Positions 1 to 8,706 of a stretch of 35,162 nucleotides of DNA are shown one piece after another (the stretch's first letter is position 1; the number at the start of each line of letters is the position of its first letter). Source of the stretch: UBA8514 sp050251415 (GTDB lineage: Bacteria; Bacillota; Clostridia; Lachnospirales; Anaerotignaceae); contig JBFWMT010000026.1 in NCBI GenBank assembly GCA_050251415.1, positions 1-35,162 on the forward strand, read 5' to 3'. The notes below the pieces were generated by a model. That model was not told the DNA's origin and made no database searches. It saw only the letters and a list, made by a program, of their open reading frames with translations. A program made the translations under genes and the position numbers.

Positions 1-2
1 TG

Positions 3-200
3 GATGTTTACTTAAAAGACAGCATAGGTGAAATTTCGGCAGATTACGTTATTCCCTATCCACCGGGCATTCCGCTTATTTCACCAGGAGAAAAAATAAC
101 CAAAAAAATAGTAAATATATTAGACAAATATATTGACAGCAACGTAAATATAATAGGAATGAAGAATTCATCACTTGAAAAAATTGCGGTTTTGAGGTAA
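3..200 (+). CDS. Orn/Lys/Arg decarboxylase, C-terminal end (partial)
   Basis: This open frame runs in from the left edge and stops at TAA 198-200, so only about the last 65 residues are present. The segment YPPGIPLISPGE is the hallmark of the C-terminal domain of PLP-dependent Orn/Lys/Arg decarboxylases (SpeA/CadA/YaaO type), which make polyamines or cadaverine/agmatine. The PLP lysine and catalytic core lie outside the window, so the substrate cannot be told. The next gene starts 24 bases downstream with its own ribosome binding site, so the two are probably co-transcribed. The family call is firm; the specificity is unknown. Confidence 0.85.
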   Translation, partial: DVYLKDSIGEISADYVIPYPPGIPLISPGEKITKKIVNILDKYIDSNVNIIGMKNSSLEKIAVLR

Positions 201-224
201 CCTATATCGTAGGAGGTGAGGCAA

Positions 225-632
225 ATGCTTGAAGGGTTTTATAAATTAACAACGTTGGATTATATGTATGCAGCATTATTCGCATTTGTTGCCACTCAGC
301 TTATACTTGCTGTTTCGAGGATTATGAGTCTTTCCAAAAGGAATGAAGGTGAAGGGGTAAGCTATAGAGAGGCAGATAGAATTTTGGTTATAAAAAAATG
401 TATCGCTATGTTCCCTGTTGAAACGATATATTTTAGGGGCAAAGTGTTTACCAAAGGCATGAAGGTAAGGATTACTACATTGCAAAAAAGAATTATCGAG
501 GGCGAGCTTATAGGTAAAAATGAAATGGATATTTTATGTATAGTTGCAGGACAGCATATTATAGCCCACGAAATAGAAAAGATTGAGGACATGACCGAAA
601 TGACCAATGTGTTAACTGAAAATAATGTATAA
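225..632 (+). CDS. small membrane-anchored protein of unknown function
   Basis: The protein has 135 residues from ATG 225. That start is preferred over the in-frame GTG at 216 because AGGAGG at 211-216 sits 8 bases before the ATG and would overlap the GTG. The N-terminus has one hydrophobic segment (roughly residues 11-32, MYAALFAFVATQLILAV). A basic linker follows, then a beta-rich C-terminal part with alternating hydrophobic residues (about 75-125). That part resembles a small SH3/Sm-like barrel, but this is inference from pattern only. I do not recognise the family. It lies directly behind the decarboxylase gene and before a strong terminator, so it is probably the last gene of that operon. 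Confidence 0.6.
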   Translation: MLEGFYKLTTLDYMYAALFAFVATQLILAVSRIMSLSKRNEGEGVSYREADRILVIKKCIAMFPVETIYFRGKVFTKGMKVRITTLQKRIIEGELIGKNEMDILCIVAGQHIIAHEIEKIEDMTEMTNVLTENNV

Positions 633-683
633 ATAATAAGCCAAAGAGCAAATGGTATAAATTTGCTCTTTTGGCTTATTATT
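632..683 (+). terminator. Rho-independent terminator after the decarboxylase operon
   Basis: A 22-bp inverted repeat (AATAATAAGCCAAAGAGC... paired with its complement at 661-683, one bulged T) has a 7-base loop and a T-rich 3' arm and tail. It overlaps the stop codon of the preceding gene. Confidence 0.85.
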
Positions 684-717
684 ATATTGTTGTATGTATG
701 TTACATAATAATTATTA

Positions 718-746
718 TTGATAAATGCAGATGGTTAGGTTATAAT
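718..746 (+). promoter_or_regulatory. sigma-A-type promoter of the dehydratase activase gene
   Basis: TTGATA at 718-723, a 17-base spacer and TATAAT at 741-746 make 11 of 12 consensus positions. Transcription would start near 753, giving a leader of about 65 bases. A second TATAAT at 759-764 has no good -35 box. Confidence 0.75.
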
Positions 747-817
747 ATCTCATCAGAATATAATAGAACATTTAAGTGAAATTTGGCAAATAAACAATTT
801 TCACTGGGGGGTAAGAA

Positions 818-3800
818 ATGGGAACGCTAGACAGATTACGTCTTGGAATAGATATTGGCTCTACCACAGTAAAGGTAGTAGTGGTGGATGAAAATCTAAG
901 ACCGTTATTTTTTCAGTACAAAAGACATTTTTCAGAAATAAAGGCTACCCTTGGAGAACTTATTAGTAATGCTCACAAGGAGATAGGACAAGGCAGTTTT
1001 ACTGCAATGATGACAGGCAGCGGCGGTGTTGCCATGGCAGAGGCCATAGGGGTTGAATTTATACAAGAGGTTGTGGCTACAGCCAATGCAGTAGAGGCTG
1101 TTGCACCAAAAACCGATGTTGCCATTGAGCTTGGTGGCGAGGATGCGAAAATCATCTATTTTAAAGGCGGAATTGAGCAGAGAATGAACGGCGTCTGTGC
1201 TGGTGGTACAGGCAGTTTTATAGACCAGATGGCATCCCTTTTGCAAACAGATGCACAGGGGCTGAATGAATATGCAAAAAATTACAGTGTTATTTACCCT
1301 ATCGCCAGTCGTTGCGGAGTGTTTGCAAAAACGGACATTCAGCCGTTAATTAACGAGGGAGCGGCAAAAGAAGATTTAGCGGCATCTATTTTTCAGGCAG
1401 TAGTAAACCAAACAATAAGTGGCCTTGCATGCGGAAAACCGATACGTGGCAATGTTGCGTTTTTGGGTGGACCTTTGCACTTTTTATCGGAGCTTAGGGC
1501 AAGATTTATAGAAACCCTTAATCTAACAGAAGAAACTACAATTATTCCTGAAGGTTCACATCTTTTTGCAGCATTTGGTGCGGCGGTAAGTGCAAAAGAG
1601 AACACAGTTGTAACTGATTTTGAAACTATAGAAAAAAATCTTGATGAGATTGGTGACCTTACAATGGAAGTAAGCCGTCTTGACCCGCTATTTAAAGATG
1701 AAAAAGCATATGAGGAATTCACAAATAGGCATAGTGCCGAAAGGGTGAAAAGACTTGACCTTTCAACCTACAGCGGAAACGCTTTTTTGGGCATTGATGC
1801 TGGTAGCACAACCACAAAGGTGGCACTTGTTTCTGAAAATGGAGAACTTTTATATTCATTTTATGCAAGCAACGAGGGCAACCCGTTAAAGGTGGTTATG
1901 TATGCATTAAACGAACTTTATGATAAACTTCCCGTTGCGGCAAAAATTAAAAACTCCTGTGTTACAGGCTATGGTGAGGGGCTTATTAAAGAGGCACTTA
2001 TGGTGGATTTAGGATATATAGAAACGGTAGCTCACTACAAGGCGGCGGCATTCTTTAAACCAGATGTTGATTTTATTTTGGACATTGGCGGACAGGACAT
2101 GAAGTGCATAAGAATAAAGGACAATGTTATAGACAGTGTACTGCTAAACGAAGCGTGTTCATCAGGCTGTGGCTCATTTATTGAAACCTTTGCCAAAGGC
2201 CTGAACTATCAGGTTACTGATTTTGCAAAGGTTGCGATTTTTAGCAAAACCCCTATAGACCTTGGCTCACGCTGTACGGTTTTTATGAATTCCCGTGTTA
2301 AACAGGCACAAAAAGAAGGTGCACAGGTTAGCGATATTTCCGCAGGCCTCGCTTATTCAGTAATTAAAAATGCCTTGCTTAAAGTAATTAAAATTTCAGA
2401 CCCGAAAGCATTGGGCAAGAGTATTGTTGTACAGGGCGGAACTTTTTACAACGACGCAGTGCTTAGAAGTTTTGAATTTATAAGTGAACGTGACGCTATA
2501 AGACCTGATATTGCAGGCATTATGGGCGCTTTTGGTGCAGGGCTTATTGCAAGAGAAAAATATAAGGAGGATTATGAAAGTACCCTTATAAGTCGACAGG
2601 CTATGAATAGTCTTGAGATAAAAGCTACCCATGCAAGGTGCGGACGATGCACAAATAACTGTTTGCTTACCATAAATACCTTTAACGGCGGAAGACGTTT
2701 TATTACGGGCAATCGTTGTGAAAAGGGTGAGGGTAAGGTAAAGGCAGGGGTGGACATACCAAATCTTTTTGAATACAAAAAGAACAGACTTTTTGATTAT
2801 GTAAGCCTTGAACCACAAAATGCAAAACGTGGCGTTATAGGCATACCAAGAGTACTTAACATGTATGAAAATTATCCGTTTTGGCATACATTTTTAACTG
2901 ACCTTGGTTTCAGTGTTACCCTTTCGCCATTTTCAAATAAGGGAATATATGAAGAGGGCATTGAAAGCATACCAAGTGAAAGTGTTTGCTACCCGGCAAA
3001 GCTTGTGCATGGGCATATAATGAACCTTTTACATAGTGGGGTTAAAACAATTTTTTACCCTAGCATTGCTTATGAAAAGCCAGACGTTAAGGGTGTTGAT
3101 GAAACCTACAATTGCCCTATAGTTGCAAGCTACAGCGAAAATATAAAAAATAATGTAGAAGAATTAAAAGAAAAAAATATTAAATTTATGAATCCTTTCC
3201 TCTCTTTTAAAAACAAAGATGCTCTTGTAAAGCGTCTTACAGATGAATTTAAGGATTACAATGTGTCTGCCAAAGAAGTTATGCAGGCAGTTGAAAAAGG
3301 CTGGGCAGAGTGGGAAAACTTCAGAGAAGATATGCACCAAAAGGGTGTTGAAACCCTTGAATACATAAAGAACAATAACCTTACAGGCATTGTTCTTGGC
3401 GGAAGACCATATCACATAGACCCAGAGGTGAACCACGGTATACCTGAACTTATTACAGGATTTAACATTGCTGTACTTACAGAGGACAGTGTGGCACACC
3501 TTGGCAATCTGGAAAGACCATTGGTAGTGCGTGACCAATGGATGTATCACAGCCGTTTATATGAAGCGGCGGCTTTTGTTAAAACACAGGAACATATTGA
3601 ATATGTTCAGCTTAACAGCTTTGGCTGTGGATTGGATGCTGTGACAACTGATGAGGTTAAGGACATACTGAACGCCGCAGGGAAGGTTTACACAAGCCTT
3701 AAAATAGACGAAGTTAATAACCTTGGTGCGGCAAGAATACGTGTGCGAAGTCTTATTGCGGCTATGGAGGATAGACGTGAAAAAAACATTGGTATAAAGG

Positions 3801-5128
3801 TTGGCGATGCCAGTTTAAAGCGTATTGTTTTTACAGAGGAAATGAGAAAAGATTATACACTCCTTTGTCCACAAATGGCACCGATTCATTTTGATATTTT
3901 AAGAGAAGCCTTTAATAGCTGCGGATATAACATAGACATAATGCCAGCTATTGACAAGGGGTGTATAGATACAGGCCTTAAATATGTAAATAACGATGCT
4001 TGCTATCCTGCACTTATTGTAGTTGGCCAAATTATAAATGCCCTTAAAAGTGGTAAATATGACCTGAATAAGGTGGCAGTGCTGATGAGCCAAACAGGCG
4101 GCGGCTGTCGTGCCTCAAACTACATTGGGTTTATAAGAAAAGCACTTAAAAATGCTGGAATTGGGCATATACCAGTGGTTTCTGTTAGCGCAGGCGGGTT
4201 AGAAAAAAATCCTGGATGGAAGTTCAACGCAAAAATTTTAAACCGTGCGATACAGGCATTTGTATATGGTGATTTATTCATGCGTGTTCTTTTTGCTACA
4301 AGACCCTACGAGGCTGTAAAGGGAAGTGCAAATGAACTTTACGAAAAATGGAACAGCAAGGTAAAGGTTGACATTGCACAGGGTAAAAATTATAAGAAAA
4401 ATCTTGCAGATATTGTAAAAGCCTTTGATGAACTGGAATTGACTGGTGAGAAAAAACCTAAAGTTGGTGTAGTAGGTGAGATTTTGGTTAAATTCCACCC
4501 AACTGCCAATAATGACATTGTTGGGTTGCTGGAAAAAGAGGGTGCAGAGGCAGTTGTGCCGGACTTGCTTGGCTTTGGATTGTATAGTGCTTATAATGCA
4601 GTGCAAAAGCACAAGTACCTTGGAATGGGCTTTATGGGCAGTTTAAAGGGAAAGGCAGTTATAGAGCTGTTGGAATATTACAGAAAGCCTATGGTTGTTG
4701 CACTTAAAAAAAGCAAGCGTTTTAATGCACCTGAAAGAATAGAAAAGCTTGGAGAGTTTGCAGAGCCAATCGTTTCCCTTTGTAACCAAACTGGTGAAGG
4801 CTGGTTTTTAACAGGTGAAATGATGGAACTTATACATACAGGTGTTAGCAATATTGTGTGTACACAGCCCTTTGCTTGTTTACCGAACCATGTGGTGGGC
4901 AAGGGTGTTATAAAGGAAATTAAAAGGATAAACCAACTTAGTAATATAGTTGCCATAGATTATGACCCAGGCGCAAGCGAGGTAAACCAACTTAACAGAA
5001 TTAAACTTATGCTTGCGTCAGCACACAAAAACTTTGACAATGCACAAGCAAAAGAAAGTGAAGAAGATTTTACAAAGGAGCAGAATTTGGAACTTTATAC
5101 CAATACTGCACATGGAGTGAACCTTTAA
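818..5128 (+). CDS. acyl-CoA dehydratase activase, large tandem-ATPase form
   Basis: This 1436-residue protein belongs to the BadF/BadG/BcrA/HgdC (ASKHA) family, which uses ATP to energise an electron passed from a [4Fe-4S] cluster to a 2-hydroxyacyl-CoA dehydratase. Two ATPase modules lie in tandem: GIDIGSTT near residue 10 and GIDAGSTTT near 325. Each has two cysteines 39 residues apart (C127/C166 and C447/C486). From memory, C127 and C166 are also the cluster ligands of Acidaminococcus HgdC, so one chain may build the cluster that a dimer builds there. After residue 600 come a CxxCxxxC cluster (about 607-614) and a long HgdB-like/DUF2229 region with VCYPAKL, GGRPYH, SFGCGLD and CYPALIV motifs. 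No dehydratase subunit genes adjoin it. The start follows a G-rich ribosome binding site. The large form is common in Clostridia, but its partner is unknown to me. Confidence 0.88.
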   Translation: MGTLDRLRLGIDIGSTTVKVVVVDENLRPLFFQYKRHFSEIKATLGELISNAHKEIGQGSFTAMMTGSGGVAMAEAIGVEFIQEVVATANAVEAVAPKTDVAIELGGEDAKIIYFKGGIEQRMNGVCAGGTGSFIDQMASLLQTDAQGLNEYAKNYSVIYPIASRCGVFAKTDIQPLINEGAAKEDLAASIFQAVVNQTISGLACGKPIRGNVAFLGGPLHFLSELRARFIETLNLTEETTIIPEGSHLFAAFGAAVSAKENTVVTDFETIEKNLDEIGDLTMEVSRLDPLFKDEKAYEEFTNRHSAERVKRLDLSTYSGNAFLGIDAGSTTTKVALVSENGELLYSFYASNEGNPLKVVMYALNELYDKLPVAAKIKNSCVTGYGEGLIKEALMVDLGYIETVAHYKAAAFFKPDVDFILDIGGQDMKCIRIKDNVIDSVLLNEACSSGCGSFIETFAKGLNYQVTDFAKVAIFSKTPIDLGSRCTVFMNSRVKQAQKEGAQVSDISAGLAYSVIKNALLKVIKISDPKALGKSIVVQGGTFYNDAVLRSFEFISERDAIRPDIAGIMGAFGAGLIAREKYKEDYESTLISRQAMNSLEIKATHARCGRCTNNCLLTINTFNGGRRFITGNRCEKGEGKVKAGVDIPNLFEYKKNRLFDYVSLEPQNAKRGVIGIPRVLNMYENYPFWHTFLTDLGFSVTLSPFSNKGIYEEGIESIPSESVCYPAKLVHGHIMNLLHSGVKTIFYPSIAYEKPDVKGVDETYNCPIVASYSENIKNNVEELKEKNIKFMNPFLSFKNKDALVKRLTDEFKDYNVSAKEVMQAVEKGWAEWENFREDMHQKGVETLEYIKNNNLTGIVLGGRPYHIDPEVNHGIPELITGFNIAVLTEDSVAHLGNLERPLVVRDQWMYHSRLYEAAAFVKTQEHIEYVQLNSFGCGLDAVTTDEVKDILNAAGKVYTSLKIDEVNNLGAARIRVRSLIAAMEDRREKNIGIKVGDASLKRIVFTEEMRKDYTLLCPQMAPIHFDILREAFNSCGYNIDIMPAIDKGCIDTGLKYVNNDACYPALIVVGQIINALKSGKYDLNKVAVLMSQTGGGCRASNYIGFIRKALKNAGIGHIPVVSVSAGGLEKNPGWKFNAKILNRAIQAFVYGDLFMRVLFATRPYEAVKGSANELYEKWNSKVKVDIAQGKNYKKNLADIVKAFDELELTGEKKPKVGVVGEILVKFHPTANNDIVGLLEKEGAEAVVPDLLGFGLYSAYNAVQKHKYLGMGFMGSLKGKAVIELLEYYRKPMVVALKKSKRFNAPERIEKLGEFAEPIVSLCNQTGEGWFLTGEMMELIHTGVSNIVCTQPFACLPNHVVGKGVIKEIKRINQLSNIVAIDYDPGASEVNQLNRIKLMLASAHKNFDNAQAKESEEDFTKEQNLELYTNTAHGVNL

Positions 5129-5185
5129 TTCGGGAAACACTTATTGTATTAAATCAGCGTTTCCTTAGATTCAAAAGAAAAAAAT

Positions 5186-5216
5186 AAAGGCGGAAAATCT
5201 AGGATTTTCCGCCTTT
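5186..5216. terminator. bidirectional terminator hairpin between convergent genes
   Basis: A perfect 14-bp stem (AAAGGCGGAAAATC and its complement) closes a 3-base loop. The minus-strand side is followed by a T-rich run, so it mainly serves the gene at 5230-5682, but it can also stop transcription from the activase gene. A weaker inverted repeat (GGAAACAC/GCGTTTCC) lies just upstream at about 5132-5164. Confidence 0.85.
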
Positions 5217-5229
5217 GGTCTTTGAAATT

Positions 5230-5682
5230 TTACTTCTTAGGTCCATTTTTTAAAAGCCAAATGGAAAGCTTTTCACGCCATGTTTTGTTTCTTTTTGCCT
5301 CAAGGTTAAGGCCTATAATGCTTGAAATGTAAATGCCTGCAAGCTCTACCTTAACAGTTTTTTTAACAGCAAGGTTGTCGTAAATGCTTTTGTCGCACAT
5401 AAGGGTTGTAATTTGTGGGCCAACCTTTGCTTTAACAATAGGCATTTTGCGAATACGAGCTGATTTTGGGAGCTTTTCGTAAATGTTTTTTGGCAAATTA
5501 TCGGCAGTTGGCCTTTCATACCTTTTGTCTATAACCAGAATTGGTGTAACCATTTTATACTGGTTAATAAAAGATTGTGCCTCAAGATTTTTGGCATAAT
5601 TCTTCTTGCCAAAGTAAAACATAATACCTAAAGCTGCCGCAACTATGACAGCTACAATAATAAGAATGTCTCCAAATTGCAT
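5230..5682 (-). CDS. membrane-anchored protein of unknown function
   Basis: The protein has 150 residues. The ATG at 5682 has an AAGGAGG ribosome binding site 7 bases upstream. Residues 4-24 are a strongly hydrophobic N-terminal anchor (GDILIIVAVIVAAALGIMFYF) followed by positive residues, so the rest should lie in the cytoplasm. The C-terminal part is basic and ends KNGPKK. I see no enzyme motif and do not recognise the family. It is a single gene, divergent from cardiolipin synthase and convergent with the activase gene. Good codon structure and a clear ribosome binding site argue that it is real. Confidence 0.65.
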   Translation of the reverse strand: MQFGDILIIVAVIVAAALGIMFYFGKKNYAKNLEAQSFINQYKMVTPILVIDKRYERPTADNLPKNIYEKLPKSARIRKMPIVKAKVGPQITTLMCDKSIYDNLAVKKTVKVELAGIYISSIIGLNLEAKRNKTWREKLSIWLLKNGPKK

Positions 5683-5847
5683 TTGTATTTCCTCCTTAGT
5701 GTAACTAAGCTCATTGAGTTTGGTTAAACAAGCTCAATATACTTAAACAATCTGTTACTATTCTATCATGTAATTTGCATTTAGGGAATAGAAAAATTTC
5801 AAAGGAAGTGAATATTTTTCAAAACGGCATAGCAATTTGTTATTTTA

Positions 5848-5876
5848 TTACGTATTATTTATAAAAGGAGTATAAT
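5848..5876 (+). promoter_or_regulatory. possible promoter of the cardiolipin synthase operon
   Basis: A perfect TATAAT lies at 5871-5876, with a poor -35 candidate (TTACGT, 5848-5853) 17 bases upstream in AT-rich DNA. The position, about 30 bases before the start codon, fits. The -35 assignment is weak. Confidence 0.4.
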
Positions 5877-5906
5877 ATTAACCACAATTATAGAAGGGGG
5901 CTTACG

Positions 5907-7373
5907 ATGACTACGCTTGGAGATATAGTATATAACATAATTGCGTTAGTGCTTATGGTAAATGTTATTTTGGCTGCAATTGTTGTTTTTTATGAGCGCA
6001 GAAACCCTGCAAGTACATGGGCGTGGCTTTTTGTTCTGTTTTTTGTACCTACCTTTGGGTTTATTATTTATTTGATTATTGGGCGAAATTCCGCAAAGCA
6101 AAAAAGGTTTGCAGATAAAACAAAAAATGACTATGATATTCTTTTCGGATATGTTAACAATAACGAGAAACTTAGCCAAGAGGTGGAAAAGCAATGTTTC
6201 AGCTATGACGGAATTGCCCTTGGGGAAGAGTATAAATATCTTAAGGATTTTGCCATGCTTAACATAAACAGTGGAAGTTGGCTTACTTACAACAACAAGA
6301 TGGAGCATTTTATTGATGGAGACCGAAAATTTGAAGCACTTATAAATGACATAAGGGGTGCAAGTAAATATATACATTTAGAATATTATATTTTGCGTGG
6401 CGACGAGTTGGGGAAGCAAATAGTTGAGGAATTAACAAAAAAAGCTTCGCAAGGTGTGGAAGTGCGAGTTCTGTATGACCACATGGGTAATTTGTTTTTA
6501 GCAAAAAGTTTTTACGAAAAGTTTATAAAAATGGGCGGACAGGCAATGCCATTTGTTGCCCCTAGGTTTTCAAACTTAAACTGCCAAAACCACCGTAAGA
6601 TAGTGGTTATTGACGGAAAGATTGGCTATGTTGGAGGGTTTAACATTGGGGATGAGTATTTGGGAAAGGTTAAGCGTTTTGGCTTTTGGCGTGACACCCA
6701 CGTTCGGTTTGAAGGGGATGTTGTTGACCAGCTTCAATTAAGGTTTTTTATGGACTGGAACTACGCATCCAAAAGAAAATTATTTATTAATGATTACTAC
6801 TTTCCCACGAAGGCAAATGTGGGATACCTTCCTGCACAAATTGTTTGCAGTGGGCCAGATACTCAATGGAGAAATGTTAAAAACAGCTATTTCAAAATGA
6901 TAAATGAGGCGGAAAAAACCGTGCTTATTGAAACCCCGTATTTTGCTCCAGATGATGGTGTGCTTGGTGCTTTAAAAGTTGCGGCATTATCTGGTATCGA
7001 TGTAAGAATCATTATACCAGGGCATCCAGACCACCCATTTGTATACTGGGCAAGTATGTCTTACTTGGGTGAACTTTTGGAGGTTGGAGTTAAGTGCTAT
7101 CAATATGAAACTGGATTTATTCATTCTAAAACTATGTTTATTGACGGAATTGCGGGTACAGTTGGCACGGCAAATATGGACATTAGAAGTTTTAGCCTTA
7201 ATTTTGAAGTAAACGCCTTTATTTATGAACCGGAAACAGTAAAAAAACTGGAGGCGGATTTTTATAACGACTTGAAGGAATGTAGAGAAATTACAAAAGA
7301 GTGGTATAATTCAAGGGGTAAATGGTTTAGGTTTAAAGAGGCAATATCCAGACTTATTTCGCCTATGATTTAG
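5907..7373 (+). CDS. cls: cardiolipin synthase (phospholipase D family)
   Basis: This 488-residue enzyme joins two phosphatidylglycerol molecules to cardiolipin and glycerol at the membrane. Two hydrophobic N-terminal segments (about 6-29 and 37-58) match the usual anchor. The two PLD active-site motifs are intact: H229-x-K231-x4-D236 (HRKIVVID) and H406-x-K408-x4-D413 (HSKTMFID), the second followed by the expected GTANMD. Length is normal for bacterial Cls (about 480-510). A G-rich ribosome binding site precedes the ATG. The acyl-ACP thioesterase gene follows after 17 bases, suggesting a lipid-related operon. Confidence 0.93.
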   Translation: MTTLGDIVYNIIALVLMVNVILAAIVVFYERRNPASTWAWLFVLFFVPTFGFIIYLIIGRNSAKQKRFADKTKNDYDILFGYVNNNEKLSQEVEKQCFSYDGIALGEEYKYLKDFAMLNINSGSWLTYNNKMEHFIDGDRKFEALINDIRGASKYIHLEYYILRGDELGKQIVEELTKKASQGVEVRVLYDHMGNLFLAKSFYEKFIKMGGQAMPFVAPRFSNLNCQNHRKIVVIDGKIGYVGGFNIGDEYLGKVKRFGFWRDTHVRFEGDVVDQLQLRFFMDWNYASKRKLFINDYYFPTKANVGYLPAQIVCSGPDTQWRNVKNSYFKMINEAEKTVLIETPYFAPDDGVLGALKVAALSGIDVRIIIPGHPDHPFVYWASMSYLGELLEVGVKCYQYETGFIHSKTMFIDGIAGTVGTANMDIRSFSLNFEVNAFIYEPETVKKLEADFYNDLKECREITKEWYNSRGKWFRFKEAISRLISPMI

Positions 7374-7390
7374 AAGGGACAGAATTAAAA

Positions 7391-8152
7391 ATGAGTAAAA
7401 AATATGAAGAAACTGCAGTAATATCCTACTACAGCACAGATACAAGGCTACTGCTTACACAGAATAACCTAGCAGTGCTTTTTCAGGATTTGGCAATACG
7501 CCATAGTGATAGCCTTGGCTACACATTGCATTATCTAGGCGAGGAACAAAAGGGTTGGGCAATAACCAATTGGCACATACAAATTGACCGTTTCCCTGAA
7601 TACGGAGAAAAAGTGCATATGGAAACGTGGTCGTCCTCCTGCAAAAGAATGCAGGCAGAAAGAAGCTACCATATGATAGATGGTGATGGAAACATTATTG
7701 TTAAGGCAACTTCACGGTGGATATATATGGATTTAAAGCGCCGCAGACCTACGGCAATACCAAAAAGTATGGAGGAAGATTATTACAGTGGCCTTGATGC
7801 AGCTATTGAAAACGAAAAATATAAATTGCCAACGGGTGAAGAGGAAAACATTGTATTAGAGGTTGGTTTTGGTGTAAGGAGAAGCGAAACTGATAGCAAC
7901 AGACATACAAACAACACCCAATACATTGCATGGGCAATGGACATGGTGCCCGATTACATATATGATGGTTACCACAGTTATGACATTGGAGTGGTTTACC
8001 GTAAGGAATGTTATAGAAATTCGGAAGTTATGGCAAAGACATATGTTAAGGACATTGGTGAAGAAAAGGAGGTAATAACATACTTTTTAGATGCTAGTGA
8101 CAAAAGTGTTATATTTTGCCAGGTTTCCACTCTTTGGCGCAGGAAAGGCTGA
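7391..8152 (+). CDS. acyl-ACP thioesterase (FatA-like, hotdog fold)
   Basis: The protein has 253 residues in a double-hotdog arrangement. It should hydrolyse acyl-acyl carrier protein to free fatty acid, ending chain growth. The N-terminal half has the family pattern around GWAITNWHIQIDRFPEYGE and WSSSCKRMQAERSY. The second half has DSNRHTNNTQYIAWAMD, the region holding the Asn/His catalytic residues in bacterial and plant FatA/FatB enzymes. It lies 17 bases behind cardiolipin synthase, so it may supply or trim acyl chains for phospholipid. Its last 44 bases overlap the end of the convergent gene on the minus strand. Chain-length preference cannot be read from sequence. Confidence 0.9.
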   Translation: MSKKYEETAVISYYSTDTRLLLTQNNLAVLFQDLAIRHSDSLGYTLHYLGEEQKGWAITNWHIQIDRFPEYGEKVHMETWSSSCKRMQAERSYHMIDGDGNIIVKATSRWIYMDLKRRRPTAIPKSMEEDYYSGLDAAIENEKYKLPTGEEENIVLEVGFGVRRSETDSNRHTNNTQYIAWAMDMVPDYIYDGYHSYDIGVVYRKECYRNSEVMAKTYVKDIGEEKEVITYFLDASDKSVIFCQVSTLWRRKG

Positions 8153-8702
8153 GCAGAAGCTGCGACGGTGTATAAAAAATCCATATAAAGGGATGGAAAA
8201 ATGCACTATATGAAAGATTGTAAATAGCTACACATATATCACACAGGGCAAAAAGAGAAAATGCCAAAATAAGGTGTGGTTGGCGTATTTTTATTGCCAT
8301 AACCAAATTGGAAAAAAGTATAACCGCATAAAAAACACAAACAAGGGAGCCTTTAAAAACAAAATAATAGACAAAAGGCAGTACAGCCAGTATTGAATAA
8401 AAATATATGGAAGTACTGCCTTTTTTTGATGAAAGAACATAAGAATATATAAGTTGAACCACCGAAAAAAGTGAGACTGCAAAAAAACGGTGGTTTGTGA
8501 AAAGCAGTAAAAAATCACACATAAGGGTAAGGAAAAGGGCGATTTTTACAAGTGTTATTTCCCCATAAAGGGATATTATAAAAGCACAGACAATTACTGC
8601 AAACTTGATGTAGTTTACCCAACTGTAACTGCCTGTTAAATCCAAGACAATATGGACGGGATATAAAACATAGACTAAAAGTACAAATAGTTTTTTAAAC
8701 AA
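8109..8702 (-). CDS. YhhN/TMEM86-like integral membrane protein (possible lysoplasmalogenase)
   Basis: A protein of about 197 residues made almost entirely of hydrophobic helices (about seven or eight). The pattern of short conserved polar points (CDFLLLF, QLIYSY, a repeat-like CDICVAIY, YTPSQLLLS) resembles the YhhN family, whose vertebrate member TMEM86B is a lysoplasmalogenase. The match is weak and the function uncertain. I place the start at TTG 8702-8700 because AGAAGG lies 7 bases before it, inside the last codons of malQ. The in-frame ATG at 8756 has no ribosome binding site and would overlap malQ by 50 bases. The two genes are therefore probably translationally coupled. The 3' end overlaps the thioesterase gene by 44 bases tail to tail. 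Confidence 0.6.
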   Translation of the reverse strand: MFKKLFVLLVYVLYPVHIVLDLTGSYSWVNYIKFAVIVCAFIISLYGEITLVKIALFLTLMCDFLLLFTNHRFFAVSLFSVVQLIYSYVLSSKKGSTSIYFYSILAVLPFVYYFVFKGSLVCVFYAVILFSNLVMAIKIRQPHLILAFSLFALCDICVAIYNLSYSAFFHPFIWIFYTPSQLLLSLSCAKEWKPGKI

Positions 8703-8706
8703 ATTT

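Noticed and set aside
2396..2887. 163-codon minus-strand frame opposite the activase gene
   Set aside because: Antisense shadow of a conserved coding region with no start signals.
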